A DNA stretch of 64,000 nt from Bordetella parapertussis. GTDB taxonomy: Bacteria > Pseudomonadota > Gammaproteobacteria > Burkholderiales > Burkholderiaceae_A. Below the pieces are notes generated by a model. The model searched no databases. It had not been told where the DNA came from and saw only the letters and a list, made by a program, of their open reading frames with translations. Positions 1 through 7,035 of the stretch are shown one piece after another. Made by a program: the position numbers and the translations under genes. Where the stretch lies: NCBI GenBank assembly GCA_945862985.1, contig CAMAZF010000004.1, positions 1-64,000 of the forward strand, read 5' to 3'. Position 1 is the stretch's first letter. Each line of letters begins with the position of its first letter.

Positions 1-1415
1 ATGGACTGCCCAGACAGCCTCATGTCCACGCCCAGCAGCTTGCCCTGCGCATCGAGGTGCCCCTTCATCTTGGCCATCATGATGGGGTGATAGTGGCCGT
101 GAAGCATGTCCTCTTCGCGCGTCCAGATGAGCTTGATGGGCGTGCCCGGCATTTGTTTGGCAATGAGCACAGCCTGCGTCACATAGTCTTGAAACGCGCC
201 ACGGCGGCCAAATCCTCCACCCAGAAGCACCTTGTGCACATCACATTTGTTGGCCGGAAGGCCTGAGGCAGCCATCACCGCGGCGAAAGAGGCCTCGCCG
301 TCCTGGGTGGGCACCCATGCCTCACAACGCTCAGGTGTGAAGAGCGCGGTTGCGTTCATCGGCTCCATCGGCGCGTGATTGAGGAAAGGATAGAAATAGG
401 TCGATTCGATGGTCTTTGCCGCACCTTTGGCCGCGTTCGCAATGTCGCCCTGCGTGTTCCCGACGAAGGCCTGCTGAGCGGAGAGCCCCTCTTCGAGAGA
501 CTTGAGGATGTCTGCCTGTTGAATCTTGGCGTTGGGTCCCTTGTTCCACTCGATCTTGACCTTGTCCATGGCGGTCTTGGCCTGCCAGAACGTCTTCGCG
601 ACCACTGCGACAGCGTTGTCTCCGACGGAGACCACACGCACCACACCGGGCATCTTTTTGGCCTGGCTGTCGTCAAACGACTTGAGCTTGCCCCCGAACA
701 CGGGGCACTGGGTGATGGTGGCGGTGAGCATGCCCTTCATCTGAAGATCAATGCCGTAGACCTGAGCGCCGGTGACCTTATCGAGGGTGTCGAGTCGGGG
801 AACCGATTTGCCGATGATGGTCCAGGTCTTAGGGTCCTTGAGCACGATCGACTTTTGATCTGGAACAGGGAGCTTGGCAGCGTCCGCGGCCAGGTCACCG
901 AACCGGAAGCTTCGGCCAGATGGCATGTGAGTGACGAGGCTCTTGCGTGCTACGCACTCTTGAGCCGGCACCTTCCAACGGTTGGCCGCAGCCTGGACCA
1001 GCATGATGCGGGCTGCCGCTCCGCCCTTACGGACGTAGTCGTGAGAGGTCCGAATGCCGCGGCTGCCGCCTGTGGAGAAGGCTCCCCAAACGCGATCGCG
1101 TTTGAGGCTCTCGCCCGGGGTGGGATATTCCACTTGAACGCGTGACCAGTCGCACTCCAGCTCCTCTGCGACCAGCTGGGCCAGACCGGTGATGGTTCCC
1201 TGGCCCATCTCAGAGCGAACCACTCGAATGGAGACGGTGTCATTGGGCTGTACGACCACCCAGGCTCCAATCTCTGGCTTGGAAGCCGTCTGTGTGGAGG
1301 CAGAGGACTTGGCTGCCTGGGCTGAACTGCCGAGGCTCAGGCCAAGGGCCAGCCCCGGTCCCATGCTGGCTGCGCCGATGACGAAATGTCTGCGTGATGC
1401 GTTACGAAGGGTCAT
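1..1415 (-). CDS. Molybdopterin-binding subunit of a xanthine dehydrogenase-family hydroxylase (IorB/CoxL-like), partial
   Basis: The reading frame is open from the ATG at 1415 down to the window edge, giving 471 visible codons of a family usually near 700-750 residues, so the C-terminus is missing. The N-terminus carries a twin-arginine signal (SRRHFVIGAA near residue 8), so the folded molybdoenzyme is probably exported to the periplasm. Family-typical stretches are visible, such as SEMGQGTITGLAQLVAEEL near residue 70 and LLGGGFGRRG in the middle. It lies 10 bases after its 2Fe-2S partner gene, the usual two-subunit IorAB arrangement. This family hydroxylates N-heterocycles or oxidises aldehydes; the substrate here cannot be told. 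A ribosome site AAGGAG lies upstream of the start. Confidence 0.88.
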   Translation of the reverse strand, partial: MTLRNASRRHFVIGAASMGPGLALGLSLGSSAQAAKSSASTQTASKPEIGAWVVVQPNDTVSIRVVRSEMGQGTITGLAQLVAEELECDWSRVQVEYPTPGESLKRDRVWGAFSTGGSRGIRTSHDYVRKGGAAARIMLVQAAANRWKVPAQECVARKSLVTHMPSGRSFRFGDLAADAAKLPVPDQKSIVLKDPKTWTIIGKSVPRLDTLDKVTGAQVYGIDLQMKGMLTATITQCPVFGGKLKSFDDSQAKKMPGVVRVVSVGDNAVAVVAKTFWQAKTAMDKVKIEWNKGPNAKIQQADILKSLEEGLSAQQAFVGNTQGDIANAAKGAAKTIESTYFYPFLNHAPMEPMNATALFTPERCEAWVPTQDGEASFAAVMAASGLPANKCDVHKVLLGGGFGRRGAFQDYVTQAVLIAKQMPGTPIKLIWTREEDMLHGHYHPIMMAKMKGHLDAQGKLLGVDMRLSGQS

Positions 1416-1425
1416 GGTCAGCTCC

Positions 1426-1875
1426 TTAAGCCTTTGCAGCGGTGTGAATGGCTCGGCGAACTTCTTGAAAGGTGCCGCAGCGACAGATGTTGGTCATGGC
1501 GGCGTCAATGTCCGCATCGCTGGGGTCGGGGTTCTTGTTGAGCAGGGCTGTCGCAGCCATGATCATTCCGCTCTGGCAGAAGCCACACTGTGGCACATCG
1601 AGCTCTACCCAGGCCTTCTGTACTTTCGTGAGCTGCCCGCCTTTCGCGAGTCCCTCGATGGTGGTCACTTTCTTGCCGGCCGCCGCCGACAGGGGGAGCG
1701 AGCAGCTGCGAACAGGCTCTCCGTTGATCAGCACGGTGCAAGCTCCGCACTGGGCAATGCCGCAGCCATACTTGGTGCCCGTGAGCGCGAGGTGATCTCT
1801 GAGTGCCCAGAGCAGTGGGGTATTGGGGTCTGCATTGACCTTGCGGGTCTTTCCGTTCACGGTAAGCGTAATCAC
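1426..1875 (-). CDS. 2Fe-2S subunit of molybdenum hydroxylase (IorA/CoxS-like)
   Basis: A protein of 149 residues that carries electrons from the molybdenum subunit encoded just downstream. The N-terminal plant-ferredoxin-like domain has the cysteine set CGIAQCGAC followed by a fourth cysteine in VRSCSLP. The C-terminal helical domain has CGFCQSGM and CRCGTF. These eight cysteines are the full set for the two 2Fe-2S centres of the xanthine dehydrogenase family. Length is normal for a stand-alone small subunit. No FAD subunit is seen in the window, which fits the two-subunit Ior type that passes electrons to cytochromes. The protein has no signal peptide and would travel with the Tat-borne partner. 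It is divergent from malate synthase G. Confidence 0.93.
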   Translation of the reverse strand: MITLTVNGKTRKVNADPNTPLLWALRDHLALTGTKYGCGIAQCGACTVLINGEPVRSCSLPLSAAAGKKVTTIEGLAKGGQLTKVQKAWVELDVPQCGFCQSGMIMAATALLNKNPDPSDADIDAAMTNICRCGTFQEVRRAIHTAAKA

Positions 1876-2011
1876 AGGCGTGACCTCCTAGGAAGAAATG
1901 AGTCCATTGAATCGACAGTTGTCCTGGAGGGGCATTGGGTGTAGTCCCGATATCGAATTCTGAGGTTCGATAAAATCAGAGCATTCCCATCACTTCCTCA
2001 AGAGAGTTTGT

Positions 2012-4228
2012 ATGTCCACCACTCGCGTGCAGTGCCATCGTTTACAAGTTGCTGAAGACCTTCATCGATTCATCGAGGCAGAGGCACTGCCTGGGACGGG
2101 GCTGTCTGCCCCTGAGTTCTGGCAGGGCTTTGACGCCCTCGTTGCAGACCTCGCACCCAAGAACAAGGCGCTGTTGGCCAAGCGTGATGCCCTTCAGTCC
2201 CAACTGGATCAGTGGCACGCAGCCCATCCGGGCCCAGTACAGGACGCCGCTGCATACAAAGCGTTTCTTGAACAGATTGGGTACCTGGTGCCTACACCAG
2301 CCAAGGTCCAAGCCACCACGTCCCATGTAGACGCAGAGCTGGCTCAGCAGGCTGGCCCGCAGCTGGTGGTTCCTATTCTCAATGCTCGTTATGCGCTGAA
2401 TGCCGCGAACGCCCGCTGGGGGAGCTTGTACGACGCCCTCTATGGGACAGATGCCATACCGGAGACTGATGGCTGTGAGCGTGGCTCAAGCTACAACCCG
2501 CAACGTGGCCAGCGAGTCATTGCCTTCGTACGGCAGTTCTTGGACGAATCCGCCCCATTGGCGGACGGCTCGCACGCACATTCGACGGGCTATGCGGTGG
2601 AGGCCGGAGCACTCCAGGTGACGCTATCGAACGGGTCAAGGGTTGGATTGAAGGACCCTGCGCAGTTTGCTGGCTACACCGGAAGCACTGACGCTCCATC
2701 GGGGATTTTGTTTGCCCACCATGGCATTCATTTCGAGCTGGTGATCAATCGCGAGACCCCGATTGGGCGGAGCGATCCCGCTGGCGTGTCTGACCTCATC
2801 ATGGAGTCTGCGCTCTCGACCATTCTCGATCTCGAGGATTCGGTTGCGGTTGTGGATGCGCAGGACAAGGTCCTGGCCTATCGAAACTGGCTGGGCATCC
2901 TAAAAGGCACGCTCACCGAGCAGGTCAACAAAGGAGGGAAGACGTTCACGCGTGGACTGAATCCAGATCGACTCTACATGCGGCCTCAAGGCGGTGAGCT
3001 GCGGATGCACGGGCGCTCCCTGATGTTCGTACGAAATGTGGGACACCTCATGACCAATCCTGCCATCCTCTTGACAGGTTCAGACGGTCAGACGCTCGAA
3101 ATCCCTGAGGGCATCATGGATGCTGTAATCACCACGCTCATCGCCCTTCACGACCTTCAAGGTCATGGGCGACTGCCCACAGGGGAGTCGGTGCGAAACA
3201 GTCGCGCAGGCAGCGTCTACATCGTCAAGCCCAAGATGCACGGGCCTGAGGAAGTGGCGTTTGCAACAGAGCTCTTCGACCGGGTGGAGCAGCTGCTCGG
3301 TCTGCCCAATAGCACGGTCAAGCTTGGCATCATGGACGAGGAGCGGCGCACGAGCGTGAACCTGAAGGCTTGTATTGCGGCGGCAAGTAGCCGAGTGGCG
3401 TTCATCAACACTGGCTTTCTCGACCGAACGGGCGACGAGATGCACACGGCCATGATGGCCGGCCCGATGCTGCGTAAGGGCGATATGAAGTCCAGTGCCT
3501 GGATTCAATCCTACGAGCGAAACAACGTGCTCGTGGGTCTCTCCTGTGGCTTGAGGGGGCGCGCACAGATTGGCAAAGGGATGTGGGCCATGCCGGACTT
3601 AATGGCTGCGATGCTGTCGCAGAAGGCCGCACACCCCAAGGCGGGCGCCAATACGGCTTGGGTACCCAGTCCAACTGCGGCCACCCTGCATGCCTTGCAC
3701 TATCACCAGGTCAATGTCTCTCAGGTTCAGCAGCAGATGGAGTCCATTGATGCGGATGCTGAGCGTGAGAGCTTGCTGGCTGGGCTGCTCACGGTGCCGG
3801 TGGTTGCCAATCCCAACTGGACAGCAGAGGAAAAACGGCAGGAGCTCGAGAACAATGCCCAGGGGATTCTGGGCTACGTGGTGCGTTGGATCGACCAAGG
3901 CGTTGGCTGTTCCAAGGTGCCCGACATCCACAATGTGGGTCTCATGGAAGACCGCGCAACCCTGCGCATTTCCTCCCAGCACATGGCGAACTGGCTGCAC
4001 CACGGGGTGGTCAGCGAGCAAGAGGTGCGTGAGACCTTTGAGCGGATGGCCGCTGTGGTGGATCAGCAGAATGCGGGTGATCCGCTCTATGAAAAAATGT
4101 CAGGCCGTTTTGAACAGAGCATGGCTTACCAGGCAGCAACCGATCTCGTCTTCAAGGGCAAGGAGCAGCCCAGTGGCTACACCGAGCCTTTGCTGCATGC
4201 CTGGCGACTGAAGAAAAAGGCCTCTTGA
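2012..4228 (+). CDS. glcB: Malate synthase G
   Basis: A protein of 738 residues, full length for the G isoform (about 720-740). It condenses glyoxylate with acetyl-CoA to malate in the cytoplasm. Recognisable stretches include the metal/glyoxylate region [19 protein letters not shown] near residue 268, [30 protein letters not shown] near 440 and a C-terminal region with [21 protein letters not shown] containing the family's catalytic aspartate area. Start chosen at ATG 2012 with AAGAGAG upstream. Isocitrate lyase is not in the window. The glyoxylate may come from glycolate, including the glycolate released by CbbZ about 23 kb away, but that link is inference. Confidence 0.96.
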   Translation: MSTTRVQCHRLQVAEDLHRFIEAEALPGTGLSAPEFWQGFDALVADLAPKNKALLAKRDALQSQLDQWHAAHPGPVQDAAAYKAFLEQIGYLVPTPAKVQATTSHVDAELAQQAGPQLVVPILNARYALNAANARWGSLYDALYGTDAIPETDGCERGSSYNPQRGQRVIAFVRQFLDESAPLADGSHAHSTGYAVEAGALQVTLSNGSRVGLKDPAQFAGYTGSTDAPSGILFAHHGIHFELVINRETPIGRSDPAGVSDLIMESALSTILDLEDSVAVVDAQDKVLAYRNWLGILKGTLTEQVNKGGKTFTRGLNPDRLYMRPQGGELRMHGRSLMFVRNVGHLMTNPAILLTGSDGQTLEIPEGIMDAVITTLIALHDLQGHGRLPTGESVRNSRAGSVYIVKPKMHGPEEVAFATELFDRVEQLLGLPNSTVKLGIMDEERRTSVNLKACIAAASSRVAFINTGFLDRTGDEMHTAMMAGPMLRKGDMKSSAWIQSYERNNVLVGLSCGLRGRAQIGKGMWAMPDLMAAMLSQKAAHPKAGANTAWVPSPTAATLHALHYHQVNVSQVQQQMESIDADAERESLLAGLLTVPVVANPNWTAEEKRQELENNAQGILGYVVRWIDQGVGCSKVPDIHNVGLMEDRATLRISSQHMANWLHHGVVSEQEVRETFERMAAVVDQQNAGDPLYEKMSGRFEQSMAYQAATDLVFKGKEQPSGYTEPLLHAWRLKKKAS

Positions 4229-4241
4229 GGGAGGTCTGGCT

Positions 4242-4316
4242 TTATCGACGCTTTCGGCCGACCACCCAGCCGGCCAGAAAGCCGAAGGCGAAAATGAGAA
4301 TCCAGCCAATCACCAT
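4242..4316 (-). CDS. Tiny membrane protein ORF, 24 residues, hypothetical
   Basis: An ATG-to-TAA frame two bases after the stop of the maoC-like gene on the same strand. It encodes 24 residues: a hydrophobic run WILIFAFGFLAGWVVG ending in the basic tail RKRR, the layout of a single-span small membrane protein with its positive end in the cytoplasm. Its start lies close enough to the previous stop for translational coupling. The same bases also hold an imperfect inverted repeat (about 4250-4282, arms near GGCCG/CGGCC with GCTTTC/GAAAGC outside), so the region could be an RNA structure instead. No function can be assigned. Confidence 0.45.
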   Translation of the reverse strand: MVIGWILIFAFGFLAGWVVGRKRR

Positions 4317-4318
4317 GG

Positions 4319-4762
4319 TTACGCCTCTTTTCTTTTCATCAGAACGGTGACTTCCGCAGAGAAGACCACCTCAGCGTTCTGGTTCTCAAGCACCCAGAGC
4401 TGTTTGCTGGCCCCGCGATCGGGCTTGGACTTTGAGGGAATTTGGTCCAGTACCTTCACGTAGCCCGTCAGGGTGTCGCCCGGGCGAACGGGTTTGAGCC
4501 ACTTGAGGTCTTGTATGCCGGGGCTTCCCATGCTGGCGGTCTCAAGCATGAATGCGTCGCAGATGAGGCGCATGCAGATGCCGGCGGTCTGCCAGCCGCT
4601 GGCAATGAGCCCTCCGAAGATGCTGTCTTTTGCGGCTTCGGGATCGGTGTGAAAATACTGTGAATCGTAGGCCTGCCCGAACGCGATGATCTCCTCGGCG
4701 TCTATGGAGCGGTGGCCGAGCCGTATGACATCACCGGGCTGAAAGTCGTCGAGCGTTCTCAT
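4319..4762 (-). CDS. MaoC-family hot-dog dehydratase
   Basis: A 147-residue single hot-dog domain protein of the MaoC/R-hydratase type, which hydrates or dehydrates enoyl-CoA thioesters. The expected active-site segment is present at about residues 31-50, with YDSQYFHTDPEAA holding the aspartate/histidine pair, followed by FGGLIASGWQTAG. A later segment PVRPGDTLTGYVKV is typical of the beta-sheet of this fold. Length is normal. The real substrate is unknown; such proteins are often annotated only as MaoC-like. The gene is read toward malate synthase G and ends just before a tiny membrane ORF. No clear ribosome site precedes the ATG at 4762. Confidence 0.88.
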   Translation of the reverse strand: MRTLDDFQPGDVIRLGHRSIDAEEIIAFGQAYDSQYFHTDPEAAKDSIFGGLIASGWQTAGICMRLICDAFMLETASMGSPGIQDLKWLKPVRPGDTLTGYVKVLDQIPSKSKPDRGASKQLWVLENQNAEVVFSAEVTVLMKRKEA

Positions 4763-4774
4763 ATGGAAAGCGTA

Positions 4775-5101
4775 TCACCCGAGAAACTCTGGCGGGCGCT
4801 TGCGCACCCACTGGATGAACTTGTCTATTTCGGGGTGTGCGCGTAAGGCCTCCCAGCTGTTGTAGCTTCGAGCGAGTTCACGGGGCTTGAGGGCCTGATG
4901 AATCTTCTGATGACAGACTTTATGGACCAGGTACTTCTCCTTGCCCCCTTGGGATCTCGGAACGAGATGATGCTCATCGATGGTGGGCCCACGCACCAGT
5001 TCACGTCCGCAGAGCGGGCAGTCTTGGGCCTCCTCGGGTAGGATGTCCTCCCCAGCGGAGGTCTGACCCTCTCTCCATCGCAGTGATCGTTTTGAAACCA
5101 T
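4775..5101 (-). CDS. HNH endonuclease-like protein
   Basis: A 108-residue protein with a zinc-finger HNH nuclease core. CPLCG at about residue 30 gives the first cysteine pair, DEHHLVPRSQGG at about 42-53 the catalytic histidines, and HKVCHQKIH near 60-68 the second metal-binding pair. The C-terminal part (ALRAHPEIDKFIQWVRKRPPEF) resembles small stand-alone HNH proteins seen in many proteobacteria. No toxin, restriction or phage gene lies beside it, so it is probably a chromosomal protein of unknown role rather than part of a mobile element. Its start is only 6 bases from the start of the divergent FrnE-like gene. Confidence 0.82.
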   Translation of the reverse strand: MVSKRSLRWREGQTSAGEDILPEEAQDCPLCGRELVRGPTIDEHHLVPRSQGGKEKYLVHKVCHQKIHQALKPRELARSYNSWEALRAHPEIDKFIQWVRKRPPEFLG

Positions 5102-5107
5102 GGACGC

Positions 5108-5761
5108 ATGATGCAGAACATTTCGATTGAAATCATCTCAGACGTCGTCTGCCCTTGGTGCTATGTGGGATTGGCGAATCTGCGTCAAGCGATTGCCCAT
5201 GCCGAGCAGCGTCAGCCGGGGATGAGCGAGCGAGTTCGCGTGCAGTGGAGTCCCTACATGCTCAACCCCGATCTGCCCTCACAGGGTATTCCTCGCACGG
5301 ACTACCTCATGGGGAAGTTCGGCACCACCAGTCTGGAGCGCTTCGGGAGGGTTCAGGCGGCGGCGCAGAACGCTGGGCTGCCGCTGCGACTTGACCTGAT
5401 TCAGGTCCAGCCCAATTCGCTAGACGCGCATGTGCTGGTGGCTGCAGCAGGCGATCAGGGCCATGCGTTGACGGACCACTTGTTTGAGGCGTTTTTTGTA
5501 GAAGGGCGAGACATCTCCAAGCGAGAGGTCTTGCTTGACGTCTGCGAGACGGCCGGCTTCGATCGGGCTCGTGCAGAGGCGGCCCTTGCGGATGCCTTGT
5601 TGGTCAAGCGGGTGCGCCACATTGCAGATGAATGGCGCGAACATGGAGTCTCGGGCGTTCCCACCTTTGTGATCCAGTGCGAGGACCGCCAGCAGGTCCT
5701 CCATGGCGCCGTCTCTCATGCCGTCATGCTGGATACCTTTTACGCCTTGGGGGCACTCTAG
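5108..5761 (+). CDS. DsbA-family thiol oxidoreductase, FrnE-like
   Basis: A 217-residue thioredoxin-fold protein with the redox motif CPWC at about residues 16-19 (SDVVCPWCYVG) and the cis-proline segment GVSGVPTFVI near residue 180. There is no signal peptide, as expected for the cytoplasmic FrnE/2-hydroxychromene isomerase-like branch rather than periplasmic DsbA. These proteins act as disulfide oxidoreductases or chaperones; the partner here is unknown. Two adjacent ATG codons (5108 and 5111) are both possible. It is the first of three closely packed genes (3-base gap to the PnuC-type transporter, then 4 bases to a kinase), so it is probably co-transcribed with them. Confidence 0.9.
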   Translation: MMQNISIEIISDVVCPWCYVGLANLRQAIAHAEQRQPGMSERVRVQWSPYMLNPDLPSQGIPRTDYLMGKFGTTSLERFGRVQAAAQNAGLPLRLDLIQVQPNSLDAHVLVAAAGDQGHALTDHLFEAFFVEGRDISKREVLLDVCETAGFDRARAEAALADALLVKRVRHIADEWREHGVSGVPTFVIQCEDRQQVLHGAVSHAVMLDTFYALGAL

Positions 5762-5764
5762 ACC

Positions 5765-6325
5765 GTGCTGCTCGTTGGTCTCGAGTGGGCGGCCGCTGGG
5801 CTCGGTCTACTTGGCGTGATTCTGGGCTTTCAACAGCGTCGCTCCACCTGGCTTGCTTGGCTGATCTCGAGCGTGCTCTACCTGGGCCTCACCTGGCATT
5901 GGGCACTCTTTGGTCAGACCCTCGTCATGGCGGCCTTTACGGGCATTTCCATCTGGGGCTATCTGAGATGGGGACAAGACTCCACTCTGAAAACGGTCAT
6001 TCCATCTCGCGGCGCGATCTGGTTCTCCATCTCTACGACCTTGTTGTTGGCCTTTGTTTTTTCGGGCGTGCTGGAGCAGAGCGGCTCTGCCGATCCGACG
6101 CTTGATGCTGGCATTGCAGCGCTGAGCCTCTGGGCCATGGTTTGGACCGCTCGTAAACATGAGGCCTGCTGGCTGCTCTGGCTGGTGGTCAATCTGCTGT
6201 CGATGGGTCTCTACGGCTCGCAGTCGCTCTGGCCCACGGTGGGCTTGTACGCGGTTCAGGCAGTGCTCTCTGGTGTGGGCCTGATGCGCTGGAGGGCGAT
6301 GAGAAGCCCCTCTGTGGCGTTGTGA
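5765..6325 (+). CDS. PnuC-family vitamin transporter, candidate thiamin transporter (PnuT)
   Basis: A 186-residue inner-membrane protein with about seven hydrophobic spans, starting at GTG 5765, three bases after the preceding stop. The pattern WLAWLISSVLYLGLTWHWALFGQ and the later SLWAMVWTARKHEACWLLW with VVNLLSMGLYG are typical of PnuC proteins, which carry nicotinamide riboside, riboflavin or thiamin by facilitated diffusion coupled to intracellular phosphorylation. The next gene is a NadR-like kinase and the gene after that is a TonB receptor behind a TPP riboswitch. This neighbourhood favours thiamin (PnuT) over nicotinamide riboside, but the choice is inference. Confidence 0.88.
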   Translation: MLLVGLEWAAAGLGLLGVILGFQQRRSTWLAWLISSVLYLGLTWHWALFGQTLVMAAFTGISIWGYLRWGQDSTLKTVIPSRGAIWFSISTTLLLAFVFSGVLEQSGSADPTLDAGIAALSLWAMVWTARKHEACWLLWLVVNLLSMGLYGSQSLWPTVGLYAVQAVLSGVGLMRWRAMRSPSVAL

Positions 6326-6329
6326 GTCG

Positions 6330-6881
6330 ATGTTGGTGCGGCCGTGGCTTGTCTCCGTGTTGGGCGGCGAATGTACCGGCAAGACCGAGCTCTGCCATGC
6401 CCTGGCTGAGCGTCATCTTGGGCTGACCTTTGAAGAAACGCTTCGTGCATGGGTAGAGCGGATGGGTCGTGCGCCCCATCAGCACGAGCAAGAGGCACTC
6501 TTTGACACTCAGTGTGAGCAAGAGCGCCGGGCCATTGAGCGTGCCCGCTCAGCAGAGGCCAGGCTGGTGTTGGTGGACTCTGGCCCGCTCATGACGGCGG
6601 TTTATAGCCAGGTTTATTTCTCCGACGACAGTCTGCTTCACCAGGCATTGCAATGGCAGGGTCGGTACGACCTGACGCTGGTCTGTTCCGATGACCTTCC
6701 GTGGATTCCTGATCCGGGCCAGAGGGACGGTGAAGCGTATCGAGCTCGCGCACAAGCTGCACTGCGCGCTGCGCTTGGAGTGGATTTTCCAGGGCTCGTC
6801 GCAGAGGTACATGGCCTTGGGCGGCAGCGGGTCTTGCTTGCTTCTGCGGCCATTGAGCGACTAAACTTCGTACGTCGCTAG
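6330..6881 (+). CDS. NadR-like P-loop kinase, possible vitamin kinase
   Basis: A 183-residue cytoplasmic P-loop ATPase. The Walker A motif GGECTGKTEL sits at about residues 12-21, as in the nicotinamide riboside kinase domain of NadR, and VLVDSGPLMTAVYS near residue 80 and the lid-like DPGQRDGEAYRARAQ near 130 also fit that group. The start ATG is 4 bases after the pnuC-type stop, so the two are translated together. In PnuC systems a partner kinase traps the imported vitamin as its phosphate. Because the next element is a TPP riboswitch, the substrate could be thiamin instead of nicotinamide riboside. The stop codon ends right where the riboswitch begins. Confidence 0.78.
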   Translation: MLVRPWLVSVLGGECTGKTELCHALAERHLGLTFEETLRAWVERMGRAPHQHEQEALFDTQCEQERRAIERARSAEARLVLVDSGPLMTAVYSQVYFSDDSLLHQALQWQGRYDLTLVCSDDLPWIPDPGQRDGEAYRARAQAALRAALGVDFPGLVAEVHGLGRQRVLLASAAIERLNFVRR

Positions 6882-6980
6882 GGGTCCCGAAAAGCCGCAG
6901 TTGCGGTCCTTGTACGAGGCGGGTGAGACATACCCTTTGAACCTGATCGAGTTAAGACTTGCGCAGGGAAGCGGAGACCG
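6882..6980 (+). promoter_or_regulatory. TPP (THI-box) riboswitch
   Basis: The conserved THI-element core is present: GGTGAGACATACCC at about 6921-6934, then GAACCTGATC, and the closing GCGCAGGGAAGC ending near 6972, with outer stem arms GGTC (6883-6886) and GACC (6976-6979). No U-run terminator follows. A pyrimidine run CCTCCCTC at about 7009-7016 can pair with the GGAG ribosome site at 7024-7027 of the TonB receptor gene, which suggests control of translation rather than transcription. It lies directly after the kinase stop codon. Confidence 0.92.
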
Positions 6981-7035
6981 TTCGTTCTGACCCTGTCCCT
7001 CGGCCTCTGCCTCCCTCATTTATTGGAGAGCACAC

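Noticed and set aside
4250-4282. Inverted repeat as a terminator for glcB
   Set aside because: The stem is imperfect and no T run follows on either strand.
5765-6881. Firm assignment of PnuC/NadR-like pair to nicotinamide riboside uptake
   Set aside because: The riboswitch and TonB receptor point to thiamin, and sequence alone does not decide the substrate.
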